Shown here: positions 11,005-20,782 of the stretch, one piece after another
Layout of the letters: each line of letters starts with the position of its first letter
Numbering within the stretch: the first letter of the stretch is position 1
Source of the DNA: Nilaparvata lugens
Taxonomy: Eukaryota > Arthropoda > Insecta > Hemiptera > Delphacidae
Reading direction: 5' to 3'
NCBI RefSeq assembly: GCF_014356525.2
Contig: NC_052505.1
Span: forward strand, 54,978,808 to 55,042,807
DNA length: 64,000 nt
Program-made: the position numbers and the translations under genes
Notes under the pieces: model-generated
Seen by the model: only the letters and a program-made list of their open reading frames with translations
The model's database searches: none
Told to the model about the DNA's origin: nothing

Positions 11005-11597
11005 AACGATCACATGACATCCATCCCCCACCCATCCCACAAATACAAACCATATATTATATAAACTCATGTTATTTCAATTATCCACTGCATAATGCTG
11101 TATATTACTGAAAGTTGATAACCCTGATCTACTTTCAGCCTACTTCATTTTATTAATCAATTATTTGATCTTATCTACCTATATAATTATTTTACTCTAT
11201 CAATTTTCTGTTTTTTTTTCTCTTTAATATTCATATTGATTAAAACTTTTACAATATTTCCATTAATAAATAAATCCTTAGTTTAAATAACGAAATTAAC
11301 GTTTTGGTAGAGAGTTAGTGGGGAGGATATTTTTAATATTCTTTCCGAAGAATGGACATTGATATGTCCAAAGCTCCGCCAATTTATGTAGATGCATAAC
11401 AATATGATTATTATCTATAATTATTATATTACAAACTGCTTTTTCATATCATATACAGTTCAATAATTATTTTCTTAGTCTATATTATGTAAATTCATCT
11501 ATAATTTTGCTGTATTGTAAGCTATTGTATATAAGTGTATAAGCCAGTATATATTGTAATCTACATAAATAAAGTACTCAATCAATCAATCAATCAA
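11005..11597 (+). other. 3' UTR and (TCAA)n tail of the CR1-like element
   Basis: An AT-rich untranslated region ends in aataaagtactca followed by about five TCAA units (11578-11597). It directly abuts the 6-bp duplication. There is no coding signal. Confidence 0.85.
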
Positions 11598-11603
11598 TTC
11601 TTA
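11598..11603. repeat. 6-bp target-site duplication, right
   Basis: ttctta matches 5300-5305. It marks the right border of the CR1-like insertion. Confidence 0.85.
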
Positions 11604-13303
11604 TACAGAAAAAACATGACAATTTTAGACCATTCCCGGGGTACCTCCTCCATATGTACTATTTTATTGAATGAATTTAGCAAATAATCTCTCCATTGCA
11701 TTGGTAGAGCCTTGAAAAATTCATAATGTATTCCGTCGACACCAGGTGTTTTTTTGTTCTTTGATTTAGATATTACCTGATCTAACTCCCACAAAGTGAA
11801 TTCTCTATCCAGAAAGGGGTGTCTAGCATCACTTAACACAAACAATTGTTCCCTCTCACCTGCATATTTACTGCCAAGAAAGCGTGACCAAGATTCCAAA
11901 GAAACACCGTTAACATGCTTCTTTCCACCCTTGAAATATTTAACTGCTGTCCAAAACTCATAGGGATTTTTAACGTTTCTTATGTTGTCTTTAACTTTAT
12001 TTAAATATAAATCTTTTTTAATTTTGATTGTATCCCTGTAATTCTTCTTCAAATCAATGAATGCTTTCACAGCTGTATCCTCATATAACCTGGACCTAGC
12101 AAACCTGAATGCCCTGCGTACACCTCTTTTTAAAGCATTGCACTCAAGGTCGTACCAAGGTTTATTTTTAAAGCCACCAGTAAATTGTTTCCTATACATG
12201 CCAGATAAGTCAGCTGCCTCCCAGATAGATTTTGTAAAATTCTCAAAAATTAAATCAATTGAATTATTTGTATCATTGAGTTGAAGATTCAATCTAGGAG
12301 ATAGCAACAACGCCTCTCTAAATGATTCGGCGCAGCGGTCCGCCTAAACCAGCCTGTAAGAAATAGTTTTATCGCTCTCAGGTTCTAATATTGAAGTTTC
12401 TAAATCATCAACCAAGTCAATATCTATCTCAATCGGCAGGTGATCAGACGATAAAGAAATATCTGAAACTGTGAACTCACGTACAGTATTAAGGTGTGCC
12501 AAATCAATCCAAGCATAATCGATAACGCTTTTGCCGTTTTCATTGATAAAAGTATAGTTTCCTGGCTTATCTCCAAAACTTCTACCGTTTAGGACGACAA
12601 ACAATTCATTCTCCATTAGATTTACTAGTTTCCTACCCTTGCTATCAATTTTCTTATCTAGCGAGGACCTTTCGCTATACAAACAATTAGTAGTGTTGAA
12701 TAAAGATTCATCTTCAAAAGAATTTAAGTCACCTATTCTACAATTGAAATCTCCGCCCACTATAATTGGCAGTTTTTCCCCACGAAATGAAATAATATTC
12801 TCATCGAATAATCGCTCTAGGCTATGAATACCCTCCTGCTCGAAACCTGATCGAAAATACGTGAGACCAACAATAAAACCATTTCCGTTTTTTTCCGCCT
12901 TCAGAAAGAATAAGCAGCTACTATCAATAACAATGTCAAAACTTATATTATCTTTGATAAGAATCAGCAAGCCACCCACAGCTCGGCCACGCCTGTTATC
13001 TCTAATAGCCACTCTTTCCAATATTTTGAAACTATCAAATATAACTGAATCATTTATCTTATTATAAGCCCATGTTTCTGATATGGCAACTATATCAAAT
13101 GAATTGATTCTTTGGCGCTGCTGGCCATCAATTGAAAGCAAATTACTCAATCCGTGACAGTTCCAAAACATTATTTTCAGTCGAGAATTAGACTTAATTG
13201 AAGGATTAAAATTATGAGCCTCTTTAAAGGGTAAATGACTACGTCTACTGAAATTTAGCGACTCCAGATTAACAAGTCTCTCACACTCGATGACTGGACT
13301 CAC
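11604..13303 (-). pseudogene. SGNH-type element ORF2, 5' half: endonuclease and start of RT
   Basis: The frame starts at 13303, 12 bp after the ORF1 stop. Residues about 43-290 are an exonuclease-endonuclease-phosphatase fold: KIMFWNCHGL, DIVAISETW, PIIVGGDFNCRIG, SVIDYAWI and the SSDHLPIEI box. An in-frame TAG at 12344-12346 then interrupts the frame, which resumes directly after it. The following linker (12310 down) contains the KTPGVDGIHYEFFK start of the RT fingers and EWSKIVMFFLYK, after which the nested CR1-like element cuts the gene. Apart from that one stop and the insertion, the frame is clean. The rest of the protein is at 3532-5299. Confidence 0.9.
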
Positions 13304-13315
13304 CCCCTCCGTCTC

Positions 13316-15142
13316 CTATGGTGGACCAGCGTCGCCGGGAAGCACACTAGGACTAGCACCAAGTGAGTGTCGAGCCCGTTCCTCGTTCGTCGACCGCAAC
13401 ACACGTTGACTGCCTCCGGCCCCCGTCCTCAGCCAGCCAAGCAGGTTGTTGGCAGGGCGCGGCGGCTGACTCGCGCTGTCGCCGTCCCTCGCCGCCTCCA
13501 CACATCGATTTCGCCGACCATCTCCCCGTCGTCTCTTCGCACTGTGGTGTCCTCTCGATACATCAGTACGTCGCCTTCGAGTTATTGAATTCTCAGGGTG
13601 CTGAAGGGTGTCAAATAATGTAGCTCCTTGTCTTATTACTGTTGGGGTCGCGAGATCGGAAGCCGGGCTGCAGGGTGCAGGAGAATCGAGAGCACCAGGT
13701 GATTGGTTGGGTGTGATAGGGTAAGATCCCAGAAATCGTATGTCGGGAGAACTCGACAACCGGATGATCCTCCTATTTCTAGAAAGTACACCGCCGTCAC
13801 CGTCAACATCAGCCATCGGCACCGTCGCTTCACCAACTTCACTCATCACAGTCTGTTTGACAAATTTTCCCAAGTGTTTGGAGAATAATCGTTTTCCGTG
13901 GCGATTGAGATGGAGACCATGTTTTGTGAAGTTGAATCTCCGGAGGAAGTCATTAATGTCTAGGTAGAAGAGCTGCAGCGCACCAACATAGTCATCCACC
14001 ACTCTAGATACGTAAGAGTTGGAGTAGAGTATGCTCTCGTTAAGTGTTAGGTCGTCATAGCGGCAGGGTACACTGCATATTACAATTTTCGACTTGAGCT
14101 TGAGTTCAAGAAGAGAGCTGATTCCTTGGAAGATGGTTAATTGATGAGGTTCATTTTTATGAAAATCATTAGTACCAGCCAATATAACAATGACATCATC
14201 CTTAGTAAAGTCACTGACAAAATGGAGTCCATCGTGAATGATGTGTTTCAATTTAGCACCGGGCTTGGTGTAGACGAAAATTTCGAAGTCGTCATATAGA
14301 TGATGGAGGTATTTACTCACCTCTTTTCCTTGACTGTCTGCTAATATTGTCATCCTCCTTTTCTTCTTACTATAGGTTGAATCACTACGTTTCATGCAAA
14401 GAGTCTTAGATTCACTTTCCTTATTAGGTCTGTGAATTTGAGCTTTGACTAGTAGCTTGTGAGTAGTAGGCTCATCATTTTTTGATGGAGACAGCGTATC
14501 CCCAGAGAGCGACTCAAATCTATTCGTCACTTTTATAGTAGCTCTTGCCTCATTAACATTATGTCTTGCCTTAGCTGAGTGTCTTGGCGTAATAAAACCA
14601 TCATTCTGAGAGATTGCCTTGTCGATAACAATGCTTTCATTCATAAGTACATTATTTTTTTCAGTTTCAATTATACGAATTATTTCATTTTTATTAATTA
14701 ATTCTTCCTTTAAACGAATGTTTGATGCTCGTAGTTCTTCGATGCACGCTTTCAACTCCAATATTTCCTCATCAGCTTTCTCTTCATTCAATAAAGACTC
14801 TTCGAAATTTTCCTTGCGTCTACTTTTTTCGCACTCTAATTGTCTAGTCAGTTCTGAATTTTCATTCAAAAGTTCCATTCTTTCATTTAGCAGTTCCCCA
14901 TTGCACGAGATTGCAGTGTCTAGTTTGTTCAATGCACTAACAATATTCGGAATTAAATCAATAATAGAATCGTTCGTGAATTTTTCTGCAGTCACAGCCA
15001 GAGTTTCTCTAATGTTGATGGCCAAGTCTATCACCTCATCATTAGCAAGAACATTGTTCATGTTGTTAAGTTCCGACTCTGCTCCACGTAATAACAGCTC
15101 ACGCTTGCTGCGTGTTGTCATAGTAGTCATTTTAAAAATCAA
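13316..15142 (-). CDS. SGNH-type element ORF1: coiled coil plus SGNH/GDSL-esterase-like domain
   Basis: A 608-residue frame precedes ORF2 in the same element. Residues about 80-170 form a long charged coiled coil. About 262-420 match an SGNH hydrolase: block I ILADSQGK (normally GDSxS) near 265, block III AGTND near 322, and block V HGLHLN near 407, where the family has a DxxH or HLN motif. Esterase-type ORF1 proteins are known from CR1/L2-type retroelements, where they bind RNA and lipids. The tail from about 430 is low-complexity, rich in Ser/Pro and Arg (RRRRTDVSRG, KRRRGDGRR) and locally GC-rich. It is uninterrupted. The start is the Met at 15142; the MTTMTTRSKR Mets a few codons in are alternatives. 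Confidence 0.85.
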   Translation of the reverse strand: MIFKMTTMTTRSKRELLLRGAESELNNMNNVLANDEVIDLAINIRETLAVTAEKFTNDSIIDLIPNIVSALNKLDTAISCNGELLNERMELLNENSELTRQLECEKSRRKENFEESLLNEEKADEEILELKACIEELRASNIRLKEELINKNEIIRIIETEKNNVLMNESIVIDKAISQNDGFITPRHSAKARHNVNEARATIKVTNRFESLSGDTLSPSKNDEPTTHKLLVKAQIHRPNKESESKTLCMKRSDSTYSKKKRRMTILADSQGKEVSKYLHHLYDDFEIFVYTKPGAKLKHIIHDGLHFVSDFTKDDVIVILAGTNDFHKNEPHQLTIFQGISSLLELKLKSKIVICSVPCRYDDLTLNESILYSNSYVSRVVDDYVGALQLFYLDINDFLRRFNFTKHGLHLNRHGKRLFSKHLGKFVKQTVMSEVGEATVPMADVDGDGGVLSRNRRIIRLSSSPDIRFLGSYPITPNQSPGALDSPAPCSPASDLATPTVIRQGATLFDTLQHPENSITRRRRTDVSRGHHSAKRRRGDGRRNRCVEAARDGDSASQPPRPANNLLGWLRTGAGGSQRVLRSTNEERARHSLGASPSVLPGDAGPP

Positions 15143-15617
15143 AACTAGCGCGCAAAATAATTAACAGCAGACGTCACAACAAAGTAGCTCATCAGATGTC
15201 ACATTGGAAATACAGCTGTCTGCTATCCCAGCTGACTCGGTTCCCGCGTAAAAGTAATTTTGAGGTTAGGAAGCACCGGTGAGCGGTGACCGGCAACTTG
15301 CAGACGACAGTCAGGTCAGAAGTCAAAACAATCGTCTTTTGATAGATAACCACTATCAAGTCGTGAGTTGAAAGTAAAGAAATTGAATCCACAACACTCA
15401 AATGAATAAAATTGAAGGTTAGGCTACGAAAATGAACACTGGTGAGATTAAGTTCATTCAAACTAACACGAGTGCATTTGCTTGAATGTGTCACACACTA
15501 AAAACGATCTCTAGCATAAAGAAACTGAATAAATAGACTTTGTAAATTTATAAAACTCAAATTTTTAAGGAGCTATTTGCAGTAGAACTAACCAGGCAAA
15601 CTGCAGGCCTGCCAACC
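15143..15617 (-). other. 5' UTR of the SGNH-type non-LTR element
   Basis: 475 bp lie between the ORF1 start and the right target duplication. It contains only short spurious frames. The internal promoter expected for a full-length non-LTR element would lie here but is not identifiable by eye. Confidence 0.6.
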
Positions 15618-15632
15618 GTATAGTTTAAATGA
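15618..15632. repeat. 15-bp target-site duplication, right
   Basis: gtatagtttaaatga is identical to 2835-2849. The PLE copy 2 sequence resumes immediately after it. Confidence 0.93.
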
Positions 15633-16042
15633 TCAGATTCATTTCAACCAGTACAACACTACGAATTTAGTTTCATCATAAACATTTAAGCATACATTAG
15701 TCAATAGTTTTTCCATTTACATATTTGTTTTATTATCTTCCACATTTGTTTTCTTGTTTTTTATTTTGTACTAAAAAGTAAATTTTATTATCATGGCGAT
15801 TCTGTTGCTTGAGCCGCCATTTTGTCACACCGTTAGGGGGAGGAGACTGTCTAGCTAGGCCAATGGCAGGCGTTCATGCCCTCGACCAATAGCAGTACTC
15901 GCCTACTAGTATAAATTCTGCTGCTCTTGTATTTAGTTTTAGTTTATCAGAGATTGACAATGGTGTAATAACCGAAACCGGTCTTTCTAATTATCAATAA
16001 ATCAGTGGTTTTTCGACAATTTCTTAGTCTTTTTCATTCAAT
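15633..16042 (+). repeat. 3' end of PLE copy 2 and second pLTR
   Basis: 15633-15652 is the displaced end of PLE copy 2. It is followed by a pLTR nearly identical to 797-1183, including the accgaaaccggtc motif near 15974. The ATG of copy 3 follows at 16043. Confidence 0.85.
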
Positions 16043-17395
16043 ATGACTAATTACCACAATATCAACTTCTCAACTACACAAAAAGTGAAACTAGCAAGTC
16101 AAGCTGAACAAGTGAAGTTATATTTTAAATTGAAACTCAAGTATGGAGTAGCAGAAAGGAACATTTTCTTCAATAGACAATGCTTGAAACTGAAGGTTAT
16201 ACCAAAGTATGTGGCAATAGCAACCAACAACACTTCTACAATTGCACAGGAGAGCATAAAAACCGCCCAGAAATTGTGGATTAAGAAGGAGATCAGTCAC
16301 TGGTATAAAATAAGGGATAGCTTATCTTTCTACATTTATATTCTCCACATACAACTGGCAAGTAAACTACACATGGCTGAGTGGGATTTCCTAGACAACA
16401 AATGTAGGGAACAACTTTTTAGGAGATTGAGTGAGAAAACAGTCACTCAAAACAAAAAACTGCAGAAACTTCTCAAAGATCAACATCCGACACTAAATAA
16501 TAGGCCTATCATTCAACATCAACACAAGTTTGCTGATATGGTAGCTAATTTCTCACAAGTCCAATTTTCATCTTCAGAGACAGAGTTACTAGGACGAGGC
16601 AACAAATACAGTAGTCATAGCTATTTAGATAACCAACAACTCGAACGACTAGCATGCAGCATTGATAGCAATTGGGAAGCCTCAAAGAACAAAATACTAC
16701 CTAACAGATGTGCTGACATAATACTTCAAGGAAAGACAAGGGAACTTCGACCAGAGATCACAAAAACGGCAGTCATCATGAAGAATTTCAAGAAGAAGAT
16801 GAAAACCAATGACCTGATGATTTTGAAAGCTGACAAAGGATGCACTACAGTAATAATGGATAAGGACGGATATCTAAGTAAGGTAAACCATTTCATTGCA
16901 GATAACAATTTTATTGAGATTAACTCCAATCCCACCACCAAAATCAATAGCTCGATTAGAAGTTGACCACCACCACCAAATTATTTAACAAGAAAGAAAC
17001 TAAGTATCTAACAGTTATGAATCCATATCCACCTAGACTTTTTTGTCAACCTAAATTACACAAAACTAATGTTCCTATAAGACCAATGGTATCTTTTGGT
17101 AATTCCCCCTGCTCCGAATTAGCTCACAAACTGAATAGCACCTTTCGGTCATTAACAGGTTTTCAACCAAAGTTTATTATTCAAAATTCATTGGAGTTGG
17201 TCAACAATATAAAGCATATTCCTGTTCTATCATCTTATAAACTTGTGTCATTCGATTTTACTAATTTATTCTCTAACATTCCGGTGAGAGAAAGTCTTGA
17301 AAGAGCTGAGGAAATAATGAAAGCCTCTATAAATAATCATACACTCAGAGAAGTACTGATAGGATTGATGAAGTTATGCACTCAGCATAATTATC
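16043..17395 (+). pseudogene. Penelope-like element copy 3, N-terminal and middle RT region
   Basis: This is the most complete N-terminal half of the PLE protein in the window. The frame is open from the Met at 16043 to 16966, with the PLE-typical LKADKGCTTVIMDKDGYL near 16825-16880. A frameshift near 16963 follows. The frame continues from 16967 with the RT fingers (PPRLFCQPKLHK, PIRPMVSFGNSPCSELAHKL) and KLVSFDFTNLFSNIP. It breaks off at about 17395, where the sequence switches to the 5' ORF start of yet another PLE copy. The YVDD box and GIY-YIG domain are missing. It carries the roughly 720 bp that copy 2 has lost. Confidence 0.9.
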
Positions 17396-17457
17396 TCTAG
17401 TCTTTTTCATTCAATATGAATAATTACCACAGTATCAACTTCTCAACTACACAAAAA
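17396..17457 (+). mobile_element. Remnant of a fourth PLE copy (ORF start only)
   Basis: About 60 bp match the sequence around the ATG of copies 2 and 3 (tctagtctttttcattcaat, then the first 13 codons). It then gives way to unrelated sequence, so a fourth tandem copy was truncated here. Confidence 0.8.
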
Positions 17458-17497
17458 CTGGGATTTCTGGTAGAAGAAGGTGTGGGCAGAAATCTAC
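17458..17497 (+). repeat. About 40-bp direct repeat, left copy
   Basis: ctgggatttctggtagaaga continues into gtgtgggcagaaatctac. The same stretch with two changes is at 24728-24767. The intervening 7.2 kb holds the Gypsy-like remnant and repeats. The two copies are too short to be ordinary LTRs. Confidence 0.7.
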
Positions 17498-19300
17498 CTA
17501 GAAGATTGGCATACAAATGTGGGGCTAAAGGTAGGAGGTGAAGCGATGAGTGCTGAAGAGAGGAATAATTGCAGTGGTGAGGAAGGCGTCAAGGAGGATG
17601 CAGGAGACGACAGCAGTGATCCAAGAGTGACCTGGTATTACAGGCTTCACAGGGATGAAGCAGTGAAATTCTCGGCCGTGGCAGGGCTACCTACAACTGG
17701 AACCATGGCAGAGCTCAGGAGAGCTCTTGTTGAAAACCACCTGAGGACAATGGTGGAGGCTGCCAGTCTAGACAGGATCGGTGTCGGAGCTGGCACAGGT
17801 TAGGAAGAGGAAGGAGCTGCAGCTTTGTGGCCACCAGTCGCGGAGGCCACTGCATCTTCCAGACTGGAAGAAATACCCAAAAAGACGTCTCCATAGTTTT
17901 ATGGCGACTCCAGCAACTCCTGGGTGTACAGAGTGTATGATCAGGGCTTTATTGATCTAGTACTCGACTCAGTGCTAAAGATGCTGACAGTGCTGACAGA
18001 TGGCACAAGTACGAGCCTGAGGAGGGCTCTACTGGACAGCAGATTGTTGAAATACTCTCTGTTTTGGATGATGGGGAGGAGGTGCTTCATCGAGGAGCAT
18101 GGAGGCCAGCACCAGTTAGGAAGGAGGTGACTGCGGAGACGCTATACCATGCAGAGCCTGTGCTGGTGAGCCCGGAGATGCCGGAGAGGCATAATAATAT
18201 GCCTAGGCATGTATTGAGGTTACCTACCAGACCAGCGGCCCCTGCTACATCCTGGAAGGACCCGGGTGCCATGTGTGACAAGGTTGAGGGTGGCGGCTCT
18301 CATATGATGGAAGTGGAGATGCTCCAAGTTTTATGGAGCGGCTCGAGGAGCTGCAACAAGCATATGGCTTGTCTGGCAGACAGCTATTTCCAGCGTTACC
18401 TGAAATGTTAGCGGGGAAATGTCCATTATGGATGAGGAATAGGAGAGAACAGTGGAGACACTGGGACGATTTCCTGAGAGACTTTTGGTCTCGTTACTAT
18501 CCACCTACTTATGAGGACGATCTTGAGGATGAAATTCTCGACAGGTGGCAGAGAGAAGGTGAGCTCATAGACGACTATGTTGAGAATGCTAATGCTGATG
18601 AGAAGAAGAGGTGGTTTTTACAAGAGGAGCCAGGTACACAGATTGTACCAAAATCTTTTATCACTCTACAAGCTCTACATCAGAGAGCCAAGCCTCGACA
18701 GGAGACTACTACTACACAGCGTCGGAGTGAACAACTTCCAGAAGGCCCCGTGTGTTGGCAGTGCAAGAAGGTGGGACACTGGAGATAAGAGTCTCCGGAG
18801 GTTTCACCCTGCTCAAAGTGCGGGAAGCCACGACCAAATTGTTCATGTGAGAGAGCAGAAGAAGACTTCTGATAAAACAGCTGTGGTTAGAATGAGGCTT
18901 CAAATCCAGCCAGGGCTGGAGCTCCAGGATGACAGCCGTCTCTCCACTACAGTGGAAATAGGAGACAGACAGTATAGTGCTCTTCTCGACACCAGAGCTG
19001 AGTCCAACTATATTAGCTCTAAAGCTTTGAATAGTTTAGAAACAGTGAAACGAGAGCCTGTGCACCACAGCGCTTATATGGCTAATGGAGCAGCCACTCA
19101 TCCAATTGGTTGTGTTATAATCAACCTGGAATTTGGCAGAATATCTCTACCAACATCGCTAAAAATAATGGAAGGACTTTCTTCAAATATTCTACAGGAA
19201 GGAGTGTCACCTGTCCTTGGGTGCTAATCAGCTTGTCACAAAGTTAGCGCCGGAATTTTCTGGCCTCTATGAGGTAGAGGAAATGTTGAGTGCTGGTAAG
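17498..19300 (+). pseudogene. Decayed Gypsy-like gag-protease remnant with a possible integrase tail
   Basis: A string of frameshifted frames belongs to one element. Around 18410-18600 the Gag capsid-like segment reads WRHWDDFLRDFWSRYYPP. At about 18752-18781 a zinc knuckle CWQCKKVGHW is followed by a stop. From 18890 a retropepsin-like frame gives VEIGDRQYSALLDTRAESNY, where the catalytic DTG has become DTR. At about 19213-19300 another frame, LVTKLAPEFSGLYEVEEML, resembles the C-terminal tail of Gypsy integrases. RT, RNase H and the integrase core are absent, so most of pol was deleted. The Gag-protease call is fairly secure; the integrase tail is tentative. Confidence 0.65.
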
Positions 19301-19529
19301 AGGTTTTACTGTGCACCAGGAAGGAATCAAGCTCCAGTCACACCTGCCCGATGATGAGGAAGAGGATGGTGATGGAGAAGTTGCGGAAAAGGTGGACGGA
19401 ATTCGAGCGGATGGACAGCAGGAGGCCGAGCCTATAGAGTGTTGCTGCCTATCTGGAGGATGGGATACCAGAGAGGTGTCATGCGCCGCCAATAAGGTGG
19501 TAAGAGGAGGAAGGGGTGAATAACATAAA

Positions 19530-20512
19530 GAGTTTAATCAAACCACAGCTGTAGAGCTGTTTCTGATTAATATATTATCCCCTTTGAAATGAGGAAATTT
19601 GAATTTTGTTATCAAAGACAAAATTGCTTAGAAATTTGAGAAAATTTATTCAGAATTATTAGCACAAATTTATTAGCCGAATTTTGAAAATTATTTGCAT
19701 TAGCATGAATCCGAAAATAATGAAAATATTAAAAGACTGACATATTATTGTTATTGAAAGAAATTGGTCAATAGTTTATTAAAAAGAAACAGCATATTCC
19801 ATTTAATTTTTCTCATAAAATAGAGTTGTACTTAAACTAAATGGCAACTCAACCATTACAATTGAATTATTATAATCAGTCATAAAGCCCTGGCTGAATT
19901 AAATGGGGAAAATTATTATTGACAAATTAATGTGTTTCTTTTGATCTGAAGGCAATCCCAATAATTTCAGTTTGAAATTTATTTACAATATTATGATGTG
20001 ACCATGCAAGGGTAATCAAGAAAATTTTCTACAGTCTATGACTAGTTAATAACAGCTGAAGTCGATTCCAACTTGACTAAATTTTCTTAATCGGTATATT
20101 ACCAATATTGTTGTAACCAAGTACAGGTTAACAAACTGAATTTGCAGTAGCTTGTTTTCTATTCGCCATAAATAGTTGGTGGCGAAATGAGTGGATAGAG
20201 AATATTAGAAAATATTATAGATCAGTATGAACGAAATAATATTTTAACCATGAGGTAATGGTTATAATAATTTAAATGATTCAATGAAGCTGTTGGTAAT
20301 TGCTTCAATCCATGTAAAGTGTTATGATGCAGTTAATTAACAGATGTTATTATACTGTGGGATAAAAGTGAATTACGTTGCAATTAATCATCCATATGGA
20401 ATGAATAAATATTGCTTTTGGTTGTGAGTCGAGATGCACTACAATTGGGAGCTATTAGCTCCAGATTATGATTTGAATTTTCGAATATTTCACTTAGAAT
20501 AAAGTATATAAA
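19530..20512. other. AT-rich stretch without recognisable genes
   Basis: About 1 kb lies downstream of the Gypsy-like remnant. Frames are short and I see no motif, repeat array or RNA gene. Confidence 0.6.
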
Positions 20513-20524
20513 ATACATAAAATA
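20513..20524. repeat. SINE target-site duplication, left
   Basis: atacataaaata is repeated at 20771-20782. Confidence 0.88.
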
Positions 20525-20770
20525 ATAATAATATCGAGTGACCTGGCTGGCTCAGATCTGGTGTCAGAGTTTTCAGGTCGCAACTGATCAATTTCAGGGC
20601 CTCTGACATGACCTAACGACTGCTTTTTAGGCAGCAGGGACCGACGGCTTAACGTGTCCATCCAAAACACGGGAGTGACCCGAGATAAATATCTTGACCT
20701 GGGCCGGGATTTGAACCCGGGCCTCTGAATCATAAAGCCAGCATCTGATCCACTCGACTACGGCTACTCC
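20525..20770 (-). mobile_element. tRNA-derived SINE, complete with target duplications
   Basis: A 246-bp minus-strand unit starts at 20770. Its head is tRNA-like: A box TAGTCGAGTGG (complement of 20750-20760) fits TRGYNNANNGG, and B box GGTTCAAATCC (complement of 20707-20717) fits the pol III B-box consensus. The spacing, about 32 bp, is tRNA-like. A roughly 170-bp unrelated body follows and the unit ends in an ATT-repeat tail. It is flanked by identical 12-bp duplications. SINEs are transcribed by RNA polymerase III and copied by the RT of a partner LINE. The tRNA species of origin is not clear to me. Confidence 0.88.
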
Positions 20771-20782
20771 ATACATAAAATA
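20771..20782. repeat. SINE target-site duplication, right
   Basis: atacataaaata is identical to 20513-20524. Confidence 0.88.

Larger units (their letters stand above)
5306..11597 (+). mobile_element. CR1-like non-LTR retrotransposon, apparently full length (6.3 kb)
   Basis: A plus-strand element is nested in the RT of the minus-strand SGNH-type element. It has a roughly 120-bp 5' leader, ORF1 (5425-6132), a long spacer, ORF2 with endonuclease and RT (8035-11004), a 3' UTR and a (TCAA)n tail at 11578-11597, flanked by 6-bp duplications. Both ORFs are uninterrupted, so this is among the youngest insertions in the window. The short tandem-repeat tail is typical of the CR1/Jockey group. Confidence 0.88.
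2850..15617 (-). mobile_element. Non-LTR retrotransposon with SGNH-esterase ORF1 (host of a nested insertion)
   Basis: A minus-strand element lies between exact 15-bp target duplications inside PLE copy 2. In element order (right to left) it has a 5' UTR (15617-15143), ORF1 (15142-13316), ORF2 5' half (13303-11604), then a foreign CR1-like insertion (11597-5306), the ORF2 3' half (5299-3532), a 3' UTR and a terminal TTTA-type short repeat (2850-2868). Without the nested element and its duplicated 6 bp it is about 6.47 kb, so this copy appears full length at both ends. Long target duplications and a short tandem 3' tail are normal for this class of target-primed retroelements. Confidence 0.92.

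Noticed and set aside
13363..13967. Several plus-strand frames in GC-rich DNA
   Set aside because: They are antisense to the low-complexity tail of the SGNH-type ORF1.
20525..20770. Genuine tRNA gene
   Set aside because: The A and B boxes are fine, but a body, a repeat tail and target duplications follow. It is a SINE head.
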